Shown here: positions 51,615-59,818 of the stretch, piece by piece
Position numbering within the stretch: position 1 is the first letter of the stretch
Layout of the letters: each line of letters begins with the position of its first letter
NCBI GenBank assembly: GCA_041984885.1
Contig: JBHIXH010000011.1
Location: forward strand, 1 to 64,000
Reading direction: 5' to 3'
DNA from: UBA4486 sp041984885
Lineage (GTDB): Bacteria; Pseudomonadota; Gammaproteobacteria; Eutrophobiales; Eutrophobiaceae
Length of the DNA stretch: 64,000 bases
Position numbers and translations under genes: made by a program
Notes under the pieces: model-generated
What the model saw: the letters and a program-made list of their open reading frames with translations, nothing else
Databases searched by the model: none
What the model was told of the DNA's origin: nothing

Positions 51615-52697
51615 ATGGCGGTAAAAAACGCACGTATTGCCCGCTGGATCAATACCAACGTCCGGTCGATGCAGGCCTATCATGTGCAGGATGCGGGTGG
51701 TTTTATCAAGCTGGATGCAATGGAAAACCCGTATGCGATCAGCGAGTCATTACGCACGTCGTGGTTACAGACACTGCAGGCAGCGGAACTGAATCGTTAC
51801 CCGGATGCAGCCAGTGTTGCTTTAAAGGCCGCCCTGCAAGACCAGTGGCAACTACCGGCAGACAAACCCCTAATCATCGGTAATGGCTCGGACGAATTGA
51901 TCCAGATGCTGCTGCTGGCAGTGAACGGACAACAGCGTACCATCATTGCGCCGGAACCCGGCTTTGTCATGTATCCGGTATTAAGTAAATTATTCAATAT
52001 GCGCTATGTCGGGGTGCCGTTGCGCGATGACTTTCGTTTAAACACGGCAGCCATGCTGGCGGCAGTCGAACAACACGAACCGGCAATCGTTTTTATAGCC
52101 TCACCGAATAACCCGACCGGGAATTGTTTTGACGAGTCAGCGGTGACGTCGATCATTGAAGCGGCACCCGGTCTGGTCGTTCTCGACGAGGCGTATTTTA
52201 TTTTTAATGATGGCAGTCTGGTTAAGTTACTGGACCGGTATGAGCATGTACTGGTCATGCGAACGTTATCGAAACTGGGTCTTGCCGGTTTGCGGATTGG
52301 TATTCTGGCAGGTGCGCAAGACTGGATAGATGAAATTAACAAGGTTCGTCTGCCGTATAACATCAATACCTTGTCGCAACTGAGCGCCGAATTTTATCTG
52401 CAACATTTTACCGAGTTAAAACAACAGGCCGGGCAGATTGTTGAACAACGTGGAGAATTGTTTGCAGCGTTAAACGCATTGCCGCAATTTAAAGTTTACC
52501 GAAGCGATGCGAACTTTATTTTATTTCGTTGTCTGGAGAAATCGGCCGATTCAATCCATGCCGCATTAAAACAGCAGCAAGTGTTAATTAAAAACCTGCA
52601 TGGCTCCCATCCGTTGCTGGATCAATGTCTGCGTGTGACAGTTGGAACCGGGGAAGAAAACGCGGCATTCCTGGACGCATTAAAGCAGGCCGTGTAA
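51615..52697 (+). CDS. hisC: Histidinol-phosphate aminotransferase
   Basis: PLP aminotransferase that makes histidinol phosphate from imidazole-acetol phosphate. The 360-residue product has KLDAMENPYAI, NRYPDAAS, IIGNGSDELIQMLL, SPNNPTGN, LDEAYF and the PLP lysine in RTLSKLGLAGLRIG. It ends the murA-hisGDC run, 21 nt before the end of the convergent degS-type gene. Confidence 0.94.
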   Translation: MAVKNARIARWINTNVRSMQAYHVQDAGGFIKLDAMENPYAISESLRTSWLQTLQAAELNRYPDAASVALKAALQDQWQLPADKPLIIGNGSDELIQMLLLAVNGQQRTIIAPEPGFVMYPVLSKLFNMRYVGVPLRDDFRLNTAAMLAAVEQHEPAIVFIASPNNPTGNCFDESAVTSIIEAAPGLVVLDEAYFIFNDGSLVKLLDRYEHVLVMRTLSKLGLAGLRIGILAGAQDWIDEINKVRLPYNINTLSQLSAEFYLQHFTELKQQAGQIVEQRGELFAALNALPQFKVYRSDANFILFRCLEKSADSIHAALKQQQVLIKNLHGSHPLLDQCLRVTVGTGEENAAFLDALKQAV

Positions 52698-52718
52698 AGC
52701 TATAACTGATGTGCAGAT

Positions 52719-53822
52719 TTATTTCTGCAAGTCGGGTCGTTGGTCGACCGTCATCGACACGTTCATTTCATCCCAGCCGCGCAGTAATCGTACCTTTACC
52801 CTGGTGCCCGGTTGAAAAGCCGAGATCATGCGTATCGCCTGTTGTGGGTTGGTGATTGCCTCGCCCTGAATACTGAGGATGATATCGCCAGGGAGTATGC
52901 CGGCACGATGCGCCGGACCATTATCAAATACACCGGCAATCAACACGCCGCCGTTCGACAGATCCGCCTGTTCAATCGCATCCGGTGGCAGAATTTGTGC
53001 CTCGATACCGAGCCAGCCACGTTCTATGCGACCAATGTTGATGATCTGTTGCATCACATTCAGCGCAATATCGATCGGGGCAGCAAAGCCGATCCCCTGT
53101 GATCCTCCAGTTTGCGAAAAGATATTTGAATTAAGACCAATCATCTCACCGTCGGTGTTGATCAATGCGCCGCCGGAATTGCCCGGATTAATATCCGCAT
53201 CGGTCTGGATAAAATTTTCGATTGTCGAGATACCCAGTCGAGACCGTCCGAGTGCGCTGACAATACCTTGCGTCACCGTTTGGCCAAAGTCATACGGATT
53301 TCCAATCGCCAGCACGACATCGCCGGTATGCAAACGACTGACATCACCGAGCGGGATCACCGGCAGGTCCGGCATATCGGTTTTTAACACGGCAATGTCA
53401 GTGGCGGTATCGACACCGATCAGGGTAGCGGTCGAGTTGCGGCCATCGGCCAGCGTGATGTTAATCTCGTCTGCATCCCTGACCACATGGGCGCTGGTCA
53501 AAATGTAACCATTGGCCTGGACAATGACGCCGGAACCCAGGTTTGTATCCCGACGCTGATTGGGTACAACCGGTATCTCACCAAAAAATCTTCGAAAGAC
53601 AGGATCCTGAAACAACGGATGAGGCTGTTGTTCGAACAGACGCGAGGCATAAACGTTGACCACGGCCGGTGCAGAGCGGCTGACTGCATTACGGTAGGTA
53701 CGAGTACTGGCCTCATCCGCGTTGCCCAGCCAGTGAGGATTCAGCAACAACAGAACCAGCGCAATACTCATGCCGGCCATGATGGACTGGGCGACGAACA
53801 GTAATGTAGAACGGGATGGCAT
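52719..53822 (-). CDS. DegS/AlgW-type periplasmic serine protease
   Basis: Membrane-anchored HtrA protease that starts the sigma-E envelope-stress cascade by cutting RseA/MucA. The 367-residue product has one N-terminal membrane anchor (about 7-28), a trypsin-like domain with triad His112 (LTSAHVV), Asp142 (TDIAVL) and Ser216 (GNSGGAL), and a single PDZ domain (about 260-360). One PDZ domain and an uncleaved anchor fit DegS/AlgW rather than DegP. In Pseudomonas algW lies at the same place beside hisC. It is divergent from petA. Confidence 0.9.
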   Translation of the reverse strand: MPSRSTLLFVAQSIMAGMSIALVLLLLNPHWLGNADEASTRTYRNAVSRSAPAVVNVYASRLFEQQPHPLFQDPVFRRFFGEIPVVPNQRRDTNLGSGVIVQANGYILTSAHVVRDADEINITLADGRNSTATLIGVDTATDIAVLKTDMPDLPVIPLGDVSRLHTGDVVLAIGNPYDFGQTVTQGIVSALGRSRLGISTIENFIQTDADINPGNSGGALINTDGEMIGLNSNIFSQTGGSQGIGFAAPIDIALNVMQQIINIGRIERGWLGIEAQILPPDAIEQADLSNGGVLIAGVFDNGPAHRAGILPGDIILSIQGEAITNPQQAIRMISAFQPGTRVKVRLLRGWDEMNVSMTVDQRPDLQK

Positions 53823-53901
53823 GACAGGATGTTGGTGGATTAACCGAAAGAACCGGGTTGTCGAAAAGTAAACAGTCTAAATGATCATGGTACAATGCCG
53901 C

Positions 53902-53907
53902 TATAAT
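53902..53907 (+). promoter_or_regulatory. -10 box of the petABC promoter
   Basis: Perfect TATAAT 26 nt before the petA ATG; GGGGA serves as the ribosome site. The -35 region at 17 nt is AAATGA, a poor match, so an activator may be needed. Confidence 0.5.
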
Positions 53908-53933
53908 CGTTTCACAGGTTTGGGGAAATTCTG

Positions 53934-54527
53934 ATGCAAGATGAAGACATGGATCAGGAGCGGCGTCGGTTTCTGACTGCTGCCGCAACCGTGGTCGGCG
54001 GAGCCGGTGCCGTTGCTGCCGCGGTGCCATTTATCACAACGTTGACACCGAGTGAGCGCGCCCGTGCTATTGGTGCGCCGGTTGAAGTGGATCTGAGCGA
54101 CATCGAACCCGGCGGCCGCAAGATCGTGCAATGGCAGGGCAAGCCGGTATGGATACTGCGCCGGAACCAGGCCGACATTGACGTACTGGCGCAATTGGAT
54201 GGCGAGGTACGTGACCCGGATTCCGAAGTCGAGCAACAACCGGACTACGCTGCGGATAAACACCGCTCGATCAACCCGGAATACCTGATTGTCGTCGGTT
54301 TATGCACGCACCTGGGTTGTTCTCCCACCTATGTACGAAAAGATGATGATCATGCGCTGGGTTCTGACTGGCAGGGGGGCTTCTTCTGTCCCTGTCATGG
54401 TTCCAAGTTTGATCTGGCCGGGCGTGTGTATGCCGGTGTGCCGGCACCGGCGAACCTGCTGGTCCCGCCACACAGGTATTTAAGTGATACCACCGTTCTG
54501 GTCGGCGATGATTCGGGAGTAGGCTGA
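53934..54527 (+). CDS. petA: Ubiquinol-cytochrome c reductase Rieske subunit
   Basis: 2Fe-2S subunit of the bc1 complex; passes electrons from ubiquinol to cytochrome c1. The 197-residue product has a Tat-type twin-arginine start (ERRRFLTAAA), a membrane anchor at about 15-35 and the Rieske domain with ligands Cys124-x-His126 (LCTHLGC) and Cys152 to His155 (FCPCHGS), with the disulfide pair Cys129 and Cys154. Stop and petB ATG share a base. Confidence 0.95.
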   Translation: MQDEDMDQERRRFLTAAATVVGGAGAVAAAVPFITTLTPSERARAIGAPVEVDLSDIEPGGRKIVQWQGKPVWILRRNQADIDVLAQLDGEVRDPDSEVEQQPDYAADKHRSINPEYLIVVGLCTHLGCSPTYVRKDDDHALGSDWQGGFFCPCHGSKFDLAGRVYAGVPAPANLLVPPHRYLSDTTVLVGDDSGVG

Positions 54528-55759
54528 TGGACAAGGTAATGCAGGTCTTCAATGGCGCTATCAGCTGGGTCGATGATCGTTTCCCGTTAATGAAAATGTG
54601 GAACGAGCACCTGGCGAAATACTACGCACCGAAAAATTTTAACTTCTGGTACTTCTTCGGTTCACTGGCACTGTTTGTGCTCGTTATTCAAATCGTCACC
54701 GGCATCTGGTTGACAATGAACTACAAGCCGTCGGCCGAGGATGCATTTGCCTCGGTCGAATACATTATGCGTGATGTCCCCTGGGGCTGGTGGGTACGGT
54801 ATATGCACTCGACCGGCGCCTCGGCGTTCTTTGTCGTCGTCTATCTGCATATGTTTCGTGCGTTGTTATACGGTTCGTTCAAAAAGCCGCGCGAGCTAAT
54901 CTGGCTGACCGGCATGATTATCTATTTCACGTTAATGGGTGAGGCGTTCTTCGGCTATTTATTACCGTGGGGACAGATGTCGTACTGGGGCGCACAGGTC
55001 ATCATCTCGCTATTTGGTGCGTTACCGATCATCGGTGATGACCTGGCCCTGTTAATCCGTGGTGACTTTGTTGTTTCTGATGTGACGTTGAATCGCTTTT
55101 TCTCGTTACACGTGATTGCGTTACCGCTGGTGTTATGTGGCCTGGTCGGCGCTCATATCCTGGCCTTACATGAGGTTGGTTCAAACAACCCGGACGGCGT
55201 CGAGATTAAAAAGCAGAAAGACGCCAACGGTGTACCGCTGGATGGCATTCCGTTTCATCCGTACTACACGGTGAAAGACATAGTCGGTGTCGTGGTGTTT
55301 CTGATTATCTTCTGCGCCGTCGTGTTTTTTGCGCCGGAAATGGGCGGGTACTTTCTTGAACACGCGAACTTTATTCCGGCGGACCCCTTAAAAACCCCGG
55401 AGCACATTGCCCCGGTCTGGTACTTCACCCCGTTCTACGCCATCTTGCGTGCCGTGCCGGATCAACTCGGCGGTGTAATCGCGATGGGGTTATCGACAGT
55501 GCTGTTTATGTTTCTGCCATGGCTGGATCGTAGCCCGGTGAGATCCATCCGCTATCGTGGCTGGAAATACAAAACCGCGCTGACGTTATTCGTCATCAGT
55601 TTTCTCAGTCTAGGTTATCTCGGCATGCAGGTCGCCACACCGTTGTATACCTGGTTGGCCAGGTTCTTCTCCGTTATCTATTTTGCGTTTTTTCTGTTAA
55701 TGCCGTTCTATACCAGTTCGGACACGGATAAACCGGTACCCGACAGGGTGACATCATGA
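54527..55759 (+). CDS. petB: Ubiquinol-cytochrome c reductase cytochrome b
   Basis: Membrane core of the bc1 complex with two haems b and both quinone sites. The 410-residue product has eight membrane segments. Haem ligands are the paired His in MHSTGASAFFVVVYLHMFR (two parts) and in FFSLHVIALP with GAHILALHEVG. The Qo motif is PEHIAPVWYF, a PEWY-like loop, carrying GYLLPWGQMSYWGA earlier. Full-length cytochrome b, not the split b6 form. Overlaps petC as ATGA. Confidence 0.95.
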   Translation: MDKVMQVFNGAISWVDDRFPLMKMWNEHLAKYYAPKNFNFWYFFGSLALFVLVIQIVTGIWLTMNYKPSAEDAFASVEYIMRDVPWGWWVRYMHSTGASAFFVVVYLHMFRALLYGSFKKPRELIWLTGMIIYFTLMGEAFFGYLLPWGQMSYWGAQVIISLFGALPIIGDDLALLIRGDFVVSDVTLNRFFSLHVIALPLVLCGLVGAHILALHEVGSNNPDGVEIKKQKDANGVPLDGIPFHPYYTVKDIVGVVVFLIIFCAVVFFAPEMGGYFLEHANFIPADPLKTPEHIAPVWYFTPFYAILRAVPDQLGGVIAMGLSTVLFMFLPWLDRSPVRSIRYRGWKYKTALTLFVISFLSLGYLGMQVATPLYTWLARFFSVIYFAFFLLMPFYTSSDTDKPVPDRVTS

Positions 55760-56514
55760 AACAGCGCCTGCTCTCGATTTTTCTCGTCTGTGTTGCCGTT
55801 ATGCCGGCCAGTGCAGTGGCTGCCGGTGGCCCGGGGCCGTTGCACCATATGCAAGTCGATATCGGCAACAAGAATTCATTACAACGCGGTGCGGCGACGT
55901 TTGTGAATTATTGTCTTGGTTGTCACTCGGCCGCGTATATGCGCTACAACCGTATCGGTAAGGATCTCGGTATCAGCGAAGCCGTATTGAAACAAAATTT
56001 CATGTTCGATCCGGACGACAAGGTTGGCAGTACGATGTCGATCGCGATGCGCAAGGCCGACGCGGAAGAGGTCTACTTTGGTGTGAATCCGCCCGACCTG
56101 TCGGTCATTGCCCGATCCCGTGGTGCCGACTGGCTGTACTCGTACTTTCTCACCTTTTACAAGGACGATTCCCGACCGTTCGGCGTGAATAACCTGACGT
56201 TCAAGGATGTCGGTATGCCGCATGTGCTGGAGCCCTTGCAAGGCTTGCAGACGCCCGTTTATGGGACAGTAGCGCAGGCGGACGGCAGCGAGAAACGCGT
56301 CATCAAGGGGCTGGAGCCGCTGACCGACGGGAGCCAGACGGCCGAGGAATACGAGCAGACGGTGTACGATCTGGTCAATTTTCTCGTCTACATGGGCGAA
56401 CCGGCGCAGCTACAGCGGAAAAAAGTCGGTTTCTGGGTGTTGTTTTACCTGATCCTGATTTTACTGCCGGTCACGTATCTGCTGAAAAAGGAATATTGGC
56501 GCGACGTCCACTGA
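55756..56514 (+). CDS. petC: Ubiquinol-cytochrome c reductase cytochrome c1
   Basis: Membrane-anchored c-type haem subunit of the bc1 complex. The 252-residue product has a signal peptide (about 1-23), the haem site NYCLGCHSAAYMRYNRI (Cys53, Cys56, His57), a probable axial Met in DVGMPHVLEP and a C-terminal anchor at about 226-244. It completes petABC; sspA follows, the same order as in Pseudomonas. Confidence 0.95.
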   Translation: MKQRLLSIFLVCVAVMPASAVAAGGPGPLHHMQVDIGNKNSLQRGAATFVNYCLGCHSAAYMRYNRIGKDLGISEAVLKQNFMFDPDDKVGSTMSIAMRKADAEEVYFGVNPPDLSVIARSRGADWLYSYFLTFYKDDSRPFGVNNLTFKDVGMPHVLEPLQGLQTPVYGTVAQADGSEKRVIKGLEPLTDGSQTAEEYEQTVYDLVNFLVYMGEPAQLQRKKVGFWVLFYLILILLPVTYLLKKEYWRDVH

Positions 56515-56534
56515 GTTCAGCCCGGAATTTCATG

Positions 56535-56540
56535 TATAAT
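56535..56540 (+). promoter_or_regulatory. -10 box of the sspAB promoter
   Basis: Perfect TATAAT followed by CGCGCTC and a T run, almost the same downstream sequence as at yajC. The -35 is weak. It lies 33 nt before the sspA ATG. Confidence 0.5.
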
Positions 56541-56572
56541 CGCGCTCTTTTTCACATTGGGATGAGGTAGCG

Positions 56573-57235
56573 ATGGGTAGTATGGCAAACCGACGTTCAA
56601 TCATGGTGTTGTACTCGGATCAGGAAGGGTTACTCGGGCATTGCACACGGCTGGTGCTGGCTGAGAAAGACATCAACGTCGAAATCAATTTCGTCACCGC
56701 GGACAATCGACCGGAAGAACTGGTCGAATTGAATCCGTATAATTCAATTCTGACGCTGATCGATCGTGATCTCGTGTTGTACGACGCGCAGATCATCATG
56801 GAATACCTGGACGAACGTTTTCCGCATCCGCCGTTGTTGCCGGTTGACCCGGTCAATCGAGCCAGCAATCGTCAGCTTCGCTACCGTGTCATGAAAGACC
56901 TGTACAGTCTGGTGGAAGATCTCGAGGGTGACAACGACATCGCCGCTGCCAACGCGCGCAAAACACTACGTGATAACCTGACCGCGATCGCACCGGCTTT
57001 TGCCCAAAAGCCATACTTCATGTCGGATGAGTATTCACTCGTGGATTGCTGTATGGCACCGTTACTCTGGCGCCTGCCGCTGTATTCAATCAAGCTGCCG
57101 GGTTCGGCAAAACCGCTGGTCGCGTATGCCGATCGTCTGTTTGAGAAAGAGGCATTTCAGTCCAGCCTGTCTGACAAGGAAAAGGAAATGCGGGAAGACT
57201 ATTTTCGTAACTCATCGAGCTTGACGTTGTCGTGA
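56573..57235 (+). CDS. sspA: Stringent starvation protein A
   Basis: RNA-polymerase-associated protein with a glutathione-S-transferase fold, which lacks transferase activity. The 220-residue product has LFS-type VLYSDQEG, LVLAEKDINVE, the IIMEYLDERFPHPPLLPVDP signature in two parts, and QKPYFMSDEYSLVDCCMAPLLWRLP. GAGG lies 6 nt before the ATG; a second Met three codons later is possible. The stop overlaps the GTG of sspB. Confidence 0.95.
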   Translation: MGSMANRRSIMVLYSDQEGLLGHCTRLVLAEKDINVEINFVTADNRPEELVELNPYNSILTLIDRDLVLYDAQIIMEYLDERFPHPPLLPVDPVNRASNRQLRYRVMKDLYSLVEDLEGDNDIAAANARKTLRDNLTAIAPAFAQKPYFMSDEYSLVDCCMAPLLWRLPLYSIKLPGSAKPLVAYADRLFEKEAFQSSLSDKEKEMREDYFRNSSSLTLS

Positions 57236-57633
57236 CCTCGAACCGACCGTATCTGATCCGTGCGCTGTATGACTGGATCATCGATAACGGTATGACACCA
57301 TACCTGCTGGTAAACGCGGCAAGCGACCAGGTCGTTGTGCCGGAACAGTTCGTCGATGACGGCAAGATTATCCTGAATATCGATCCACAGGCAGTCGTTG
57401 ATCTGCAACTGGGTAATGAATGGGTGTTATTCAGTGCGCGTTTCAGCGGTTCCCGTTTTGATATTCAGATACCGATCACGAGCGTGATTGCTATCTATGC
57501 GAAGGAAAACGGTCAGGGAATGATTTTTCCGGACGAGGAGCTCGTTCAGTCCGAGACAGACGAGCAGCAGCAGAATACTACCGGGGAACCCTCTGCTGCG
57601 GCTCGTGCCCCGCATCTGACCATCGTTAAATAA
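57232..57633 (+). CDS. sspB: ClpXP specificity-enhancing factor SspB
   Basis: Adaptor that brings ssrA-tagged proteins to ClpXP. The 133-residue product has the substrate-binding domain (RPYLIRALYDWIIDNGMTPYLLV and LQLGNEWVLFSARFSG), a flexible acidic linker (about 100-122) and the C-terminal ClpX-binding tail PHLTIVK. The start is GTG overlapping the sspA stop (GTGA). Confidence 0.94.
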   Translation: MTSNRPYLIRALYDWIIDNGMTPYLLVNAASDQVVVPEQFVDDGKIILNIDPQAVVDLQLGNEWVLFSARFSGSRFDIQIPITSVIAIYAKENGQGMIFPDEELVQSETDEQQQNTTGEPSAAARAPHLTIVK

Positions 57634-57669
57634 ATCAATCGCGTTGTTCCAACGCACAACATTTCAACC

Positions 57670-58176
57670 TTGATTGAAGTCCTGCAAGCAGACATCACGA
57701 CACTGCAGGTTGATATCATTGTCAATGCAGCGAATCACTCCCTGCTCGGTGGCGGCGGTGTCGATGGGGCAATCCATCGTGCAGCGGGTCCGGAATTAAT
57801 CGCATTCAATCGCACGCTGGGTGGCTGTGAAACAGGACAGGCAAAACTCTCACCGGGGTTCAAATTACCGGCAAAATGGATCATCCATACTGTGGGGCCG
57901 GTTTGGCATGGCGGCGACAATGGTGAGGCAGGGCTATTGCGATCCTGCTATCAAACCGCACTGCAACTGGCCGTTGCAAAAGAAGCCCGGTCAATTGCAT
58001 TTCCTGCTATCAGCACCGGGGTTTATGGCTTTCCGAAAGATCAGGCTGCGGTGATAGCGGTCAGTTGTATGCAGGAATATACGCACCAGCTGGAACGAAT
58101 CATTGCCTGTTGTTTCAGTGAAGATGATGTGCGGGAACTCAACGATGCGTTGAACGCTTATTCCGGGCAGGCCTGA
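57670..58176 (+). CDS. Macro-domain ADP-ribose/O-acetyl-ADP-ribose hydrolase
   Basis: A 168-residue single macro domain of the MacroD/YmdB type. It shows ADITTLQVDIIVNAAN with the adenine-binding Asp, the catalytic loop LLGGGGVDGAIHRAAG, TGQAKLSPGF and FPAISTGVYGFP with the phosphate-binding glycine loop. Such enzymes remove ADP-ribose from proteins or deacetylate O-acetyl-ADP-ribose. The start is TTG at 57670 with no strong ribosome site; its expression may depend on sspB upstream. Pseudomonas lacks it at this place. Confidence 0.87.
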   Translation: MIEVLQADITTLQVDIIVNAANHSLLGGGGVDGAIHRAAGPELIAFNRTLGGCETGQAKLSPGFKLPAKWIIHTVGPVWHGGDNGEAGLLRSCYQTALQLAVAKEARSIAFPAISTGVYGFPKDQAAVIAVSCMQEYTHQLERIIACCFSEDDVRELNDALNAYSGQA

Positions 58177-58197
58177 TCATTACCACCCGTCAATCAA

Positions 58198-58782
58198 CTA
58201 ATCGGTGTATTGAAACAGGCGTACGACTTTTTTCACACCGCCGGTCTGGCGGGCGATCTCGGTGGCCGTGTCGGCCTCGGCACGTGACACCAGTCCCATT
58301 AAATAAACCACTCCACTTTCGGTCACCACCTTGATGGCAACACCGGGCAGGTTTTCTTTCGCGATCATCTTGGTTTTCAGTTTTGATGTGATCACACCGT
58401 CACTGCTGCGTGACAGGAGTGCGCTTGGCGCAGCCACCGCAACTTCATCATAGACGTGCTCGACCTTGTCGACACTGCGAACGATATCGATAACACGCGT
58501 TTTCAATGCCTGGTCCGGCGCCTCGCCGGTAACCAGTACCCGTGTGTTGTAACTGGTTACGTTGATATGGGTTTTGTCCCGCAGTTCCTTGTTCTCAAGG
58601 ATCAGTTTCTTCGCCTTTAACTCGATCGCCTCATCCTCGACGACAGTGCCGGTTGTACGTCGATCAACGGCCACGGAAGCGGCAGCGGCACCGCCGCCAA
58701 CCACGACGGCTGCACAGCCGGCCAGCTGGCTGATGGCGGTGACAATCAACAGAGATTGAACTAAAAGTTTTTTCTTGAGCAT
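58198..58782 (-). CDS. dolP: Dual BON-domain outer-membrane lipoprotein DolP
   Basis: Outer-membrane lipoprotein needed for envelope integrity. The 194-residue product has a lipoprotein signal with LAGC (Cys23), a Gly/Ala-rich part, then two BON domains (about 50-115 and 125-192), with TRVLVTGEAPDQALKTRV and VVYLMGLVSRAEADTATEIAR as the cores. The ATG at 58780-58782 starts a Lys-rich signal peptide. It is the last gene of lpoA-yraN-diaA-dolP, 2 nt after diaA. Confidence 0.9.
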   Translation of the reverse strand: MLKKKLLVQSLLIVTAISQLAGCAAVVVGGGAAAASVAVDRRTTGTVVEDEAIELKAKKLILENKELRDKTHINVTSYNTRVLVTGEAPDQALKTRVIDIVRSVDKVEHVYDEVAVAAPSALLSRSSDGVITSKLKTKMIAKENLPGVAIKVVTESGVVYLMGLVSRAEADTATEIARQTGGVKKVVRLFQYTD

Positions 58783-58784
58783 AA

Positions 58785-59375
58785 TCAGTCTTGTCCGAGT
58801 AATTGTTTGTCGATCAGATCGCAAATGGAATGAATAATCATCAGGTGTACTTCCTGGATGCGTGCCGTTGACCAACTGGGAACACGAATCTCGATATCGG
58901 TATCATGCATCAGGTCAGCCATCTGTCCGCCATCACGACCGGTCAGGGTAACAATATGCATGTTGCGATCATGGGCCGCATCGATAGCGTGTATAATGTT
59001 ATGCGATTCGCCGCTGGTCGAAATGGCCAGCAACACATCGCCGGACTGGCCGAGAGCGCGAATCTGTTTTGAAAAAATATCTGCATACTGGTAGTCATTC
59101 GCGATGGAGGTGATGGTCGATGAATCTGTCGTTAATGCGACCGCTGGCAGTCCGGGACGTTCCATTTCAAAACGATTTAACATCTCCGAGGAAAAATGTT
59201 GGGCATCGCCGGCTGAACCACCGTTGCCACAACTGAGAATTTTTTTCTCGTTTAACAGGCAATCTTTCATTAACTGCGCTGCCGCTACAATCGGGGCGGC
59301 CAGTGGATCAACACACTCCGTTTTTAATTGAATGCTTTCATTAAAATTTTCTTTTACTCGCTCGATTAGATCCAT
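58785..59375 (-). CDS. diaA: SIS-domain DnaA initiator-associating protein DiaA
   Basis: Tetrameric SIS-domain protein that binds DnaA and promotes timely initiation. The 196-residue product has ILSCGNGGSAGDAQHFSSEM, split across the SIS fold, and LLAISTSGESHNIIHAI. It is close to phosphoheptose isomerase GmhA; the setting between yraN and dolP decides for DiaA. Catalytic use on sedoheptulose phosphate cannot be excluded. Confidence 0.85.
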   Translation of the reverse strand: MDLIERVKENFNESIQLKTECVDPLAAPIVAAAQLMKDCLLNEKKILSCGNGGSAGDAQHFSSEMLNRFEMERPGLPAVALTTDSSTITSIANDYQYADIFSKQIRALGQSGDVLLAISTSGESHNIIHAIDAAHDRNMHIVTLTGRDGGQMADLMHDTDIEIRVPSWSTARIQEVHLMIIHSICDLIDKQLLGQD

Positions 59376-59431
59376 ACAGTTTTCCGGCCAGGTTACAGGT
59401 GCTGATGTTTACCAGACTGATCAGGTGGGAA

Positions 59432-59818
59432 TTATGCCTGAAACGCGTCAGGTATCCAGTTTATGCTCAATGTATTTTGTTCAGGTGTGATCGTGACAAC
59501 ATCAAAGCGACATTGGTTCATTTCGTTTTGCTTGACCTTCTGCAGATAATCCAGGGCAGTTTTTATAATGCGTTCACATTTGTTCCGATCGATCGTTTCG
59601 GTAGCATGCATCCTGTCATTTGACTTGCGGAACCTGACCTCGACAAACACCAGCTTGTTCCTATCCTGCATAATCAAATCGATCTCGCCATAGCGACTGT
59701 GATAATTGGATGCCAGCAGTTTCAGGCCGGACTTTTGCAAATACCGGCAGGCAAGTTGTTCTGCCTGTTGGCCCGATGCGACACGGTTCGGACTTGCCCT
59801 GCGTTCAGGGCGTGGCAT
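59432..59818 (-). CDS. yraN: YraN (UPF0102) nuclease-fold protein
   Basis: A 128-residue protein with a restriction-endonuclease-like fold. It has GQQAEQLACRYLQKSGLKLL, YGEIDLIMQD with the Asp and LVFVEVRFRK with Glu-x-Arg, the positions of a PD-(D/E)xK site. The function in vivo is unknown. The ATG at 59818 (MPRPERRASP) lies 14 nt inside lpoA; a further-up ATG overlaps lpoA more. Confidence 0.88.
   Translation of the reverse strand: MPRPERRASPNRVASGQQAEQLACRYLQKSGLKLLASNYHSRYGEIDLIMQDRNKLVFVEVRFRKSNDRMHATETIDRNKCERIIKTALDYLQKVKQNEMNQCRFDVVTITPEQNTLSINWIPDAFQA

Noticed and set aside
58785..59375. gmhA (phosphoheptose isomerase)
   Set aside because: Sequence alone does not exclude it, but the yraN-diaA-dolP order is diagnostic and no LPS heptose genes are near.
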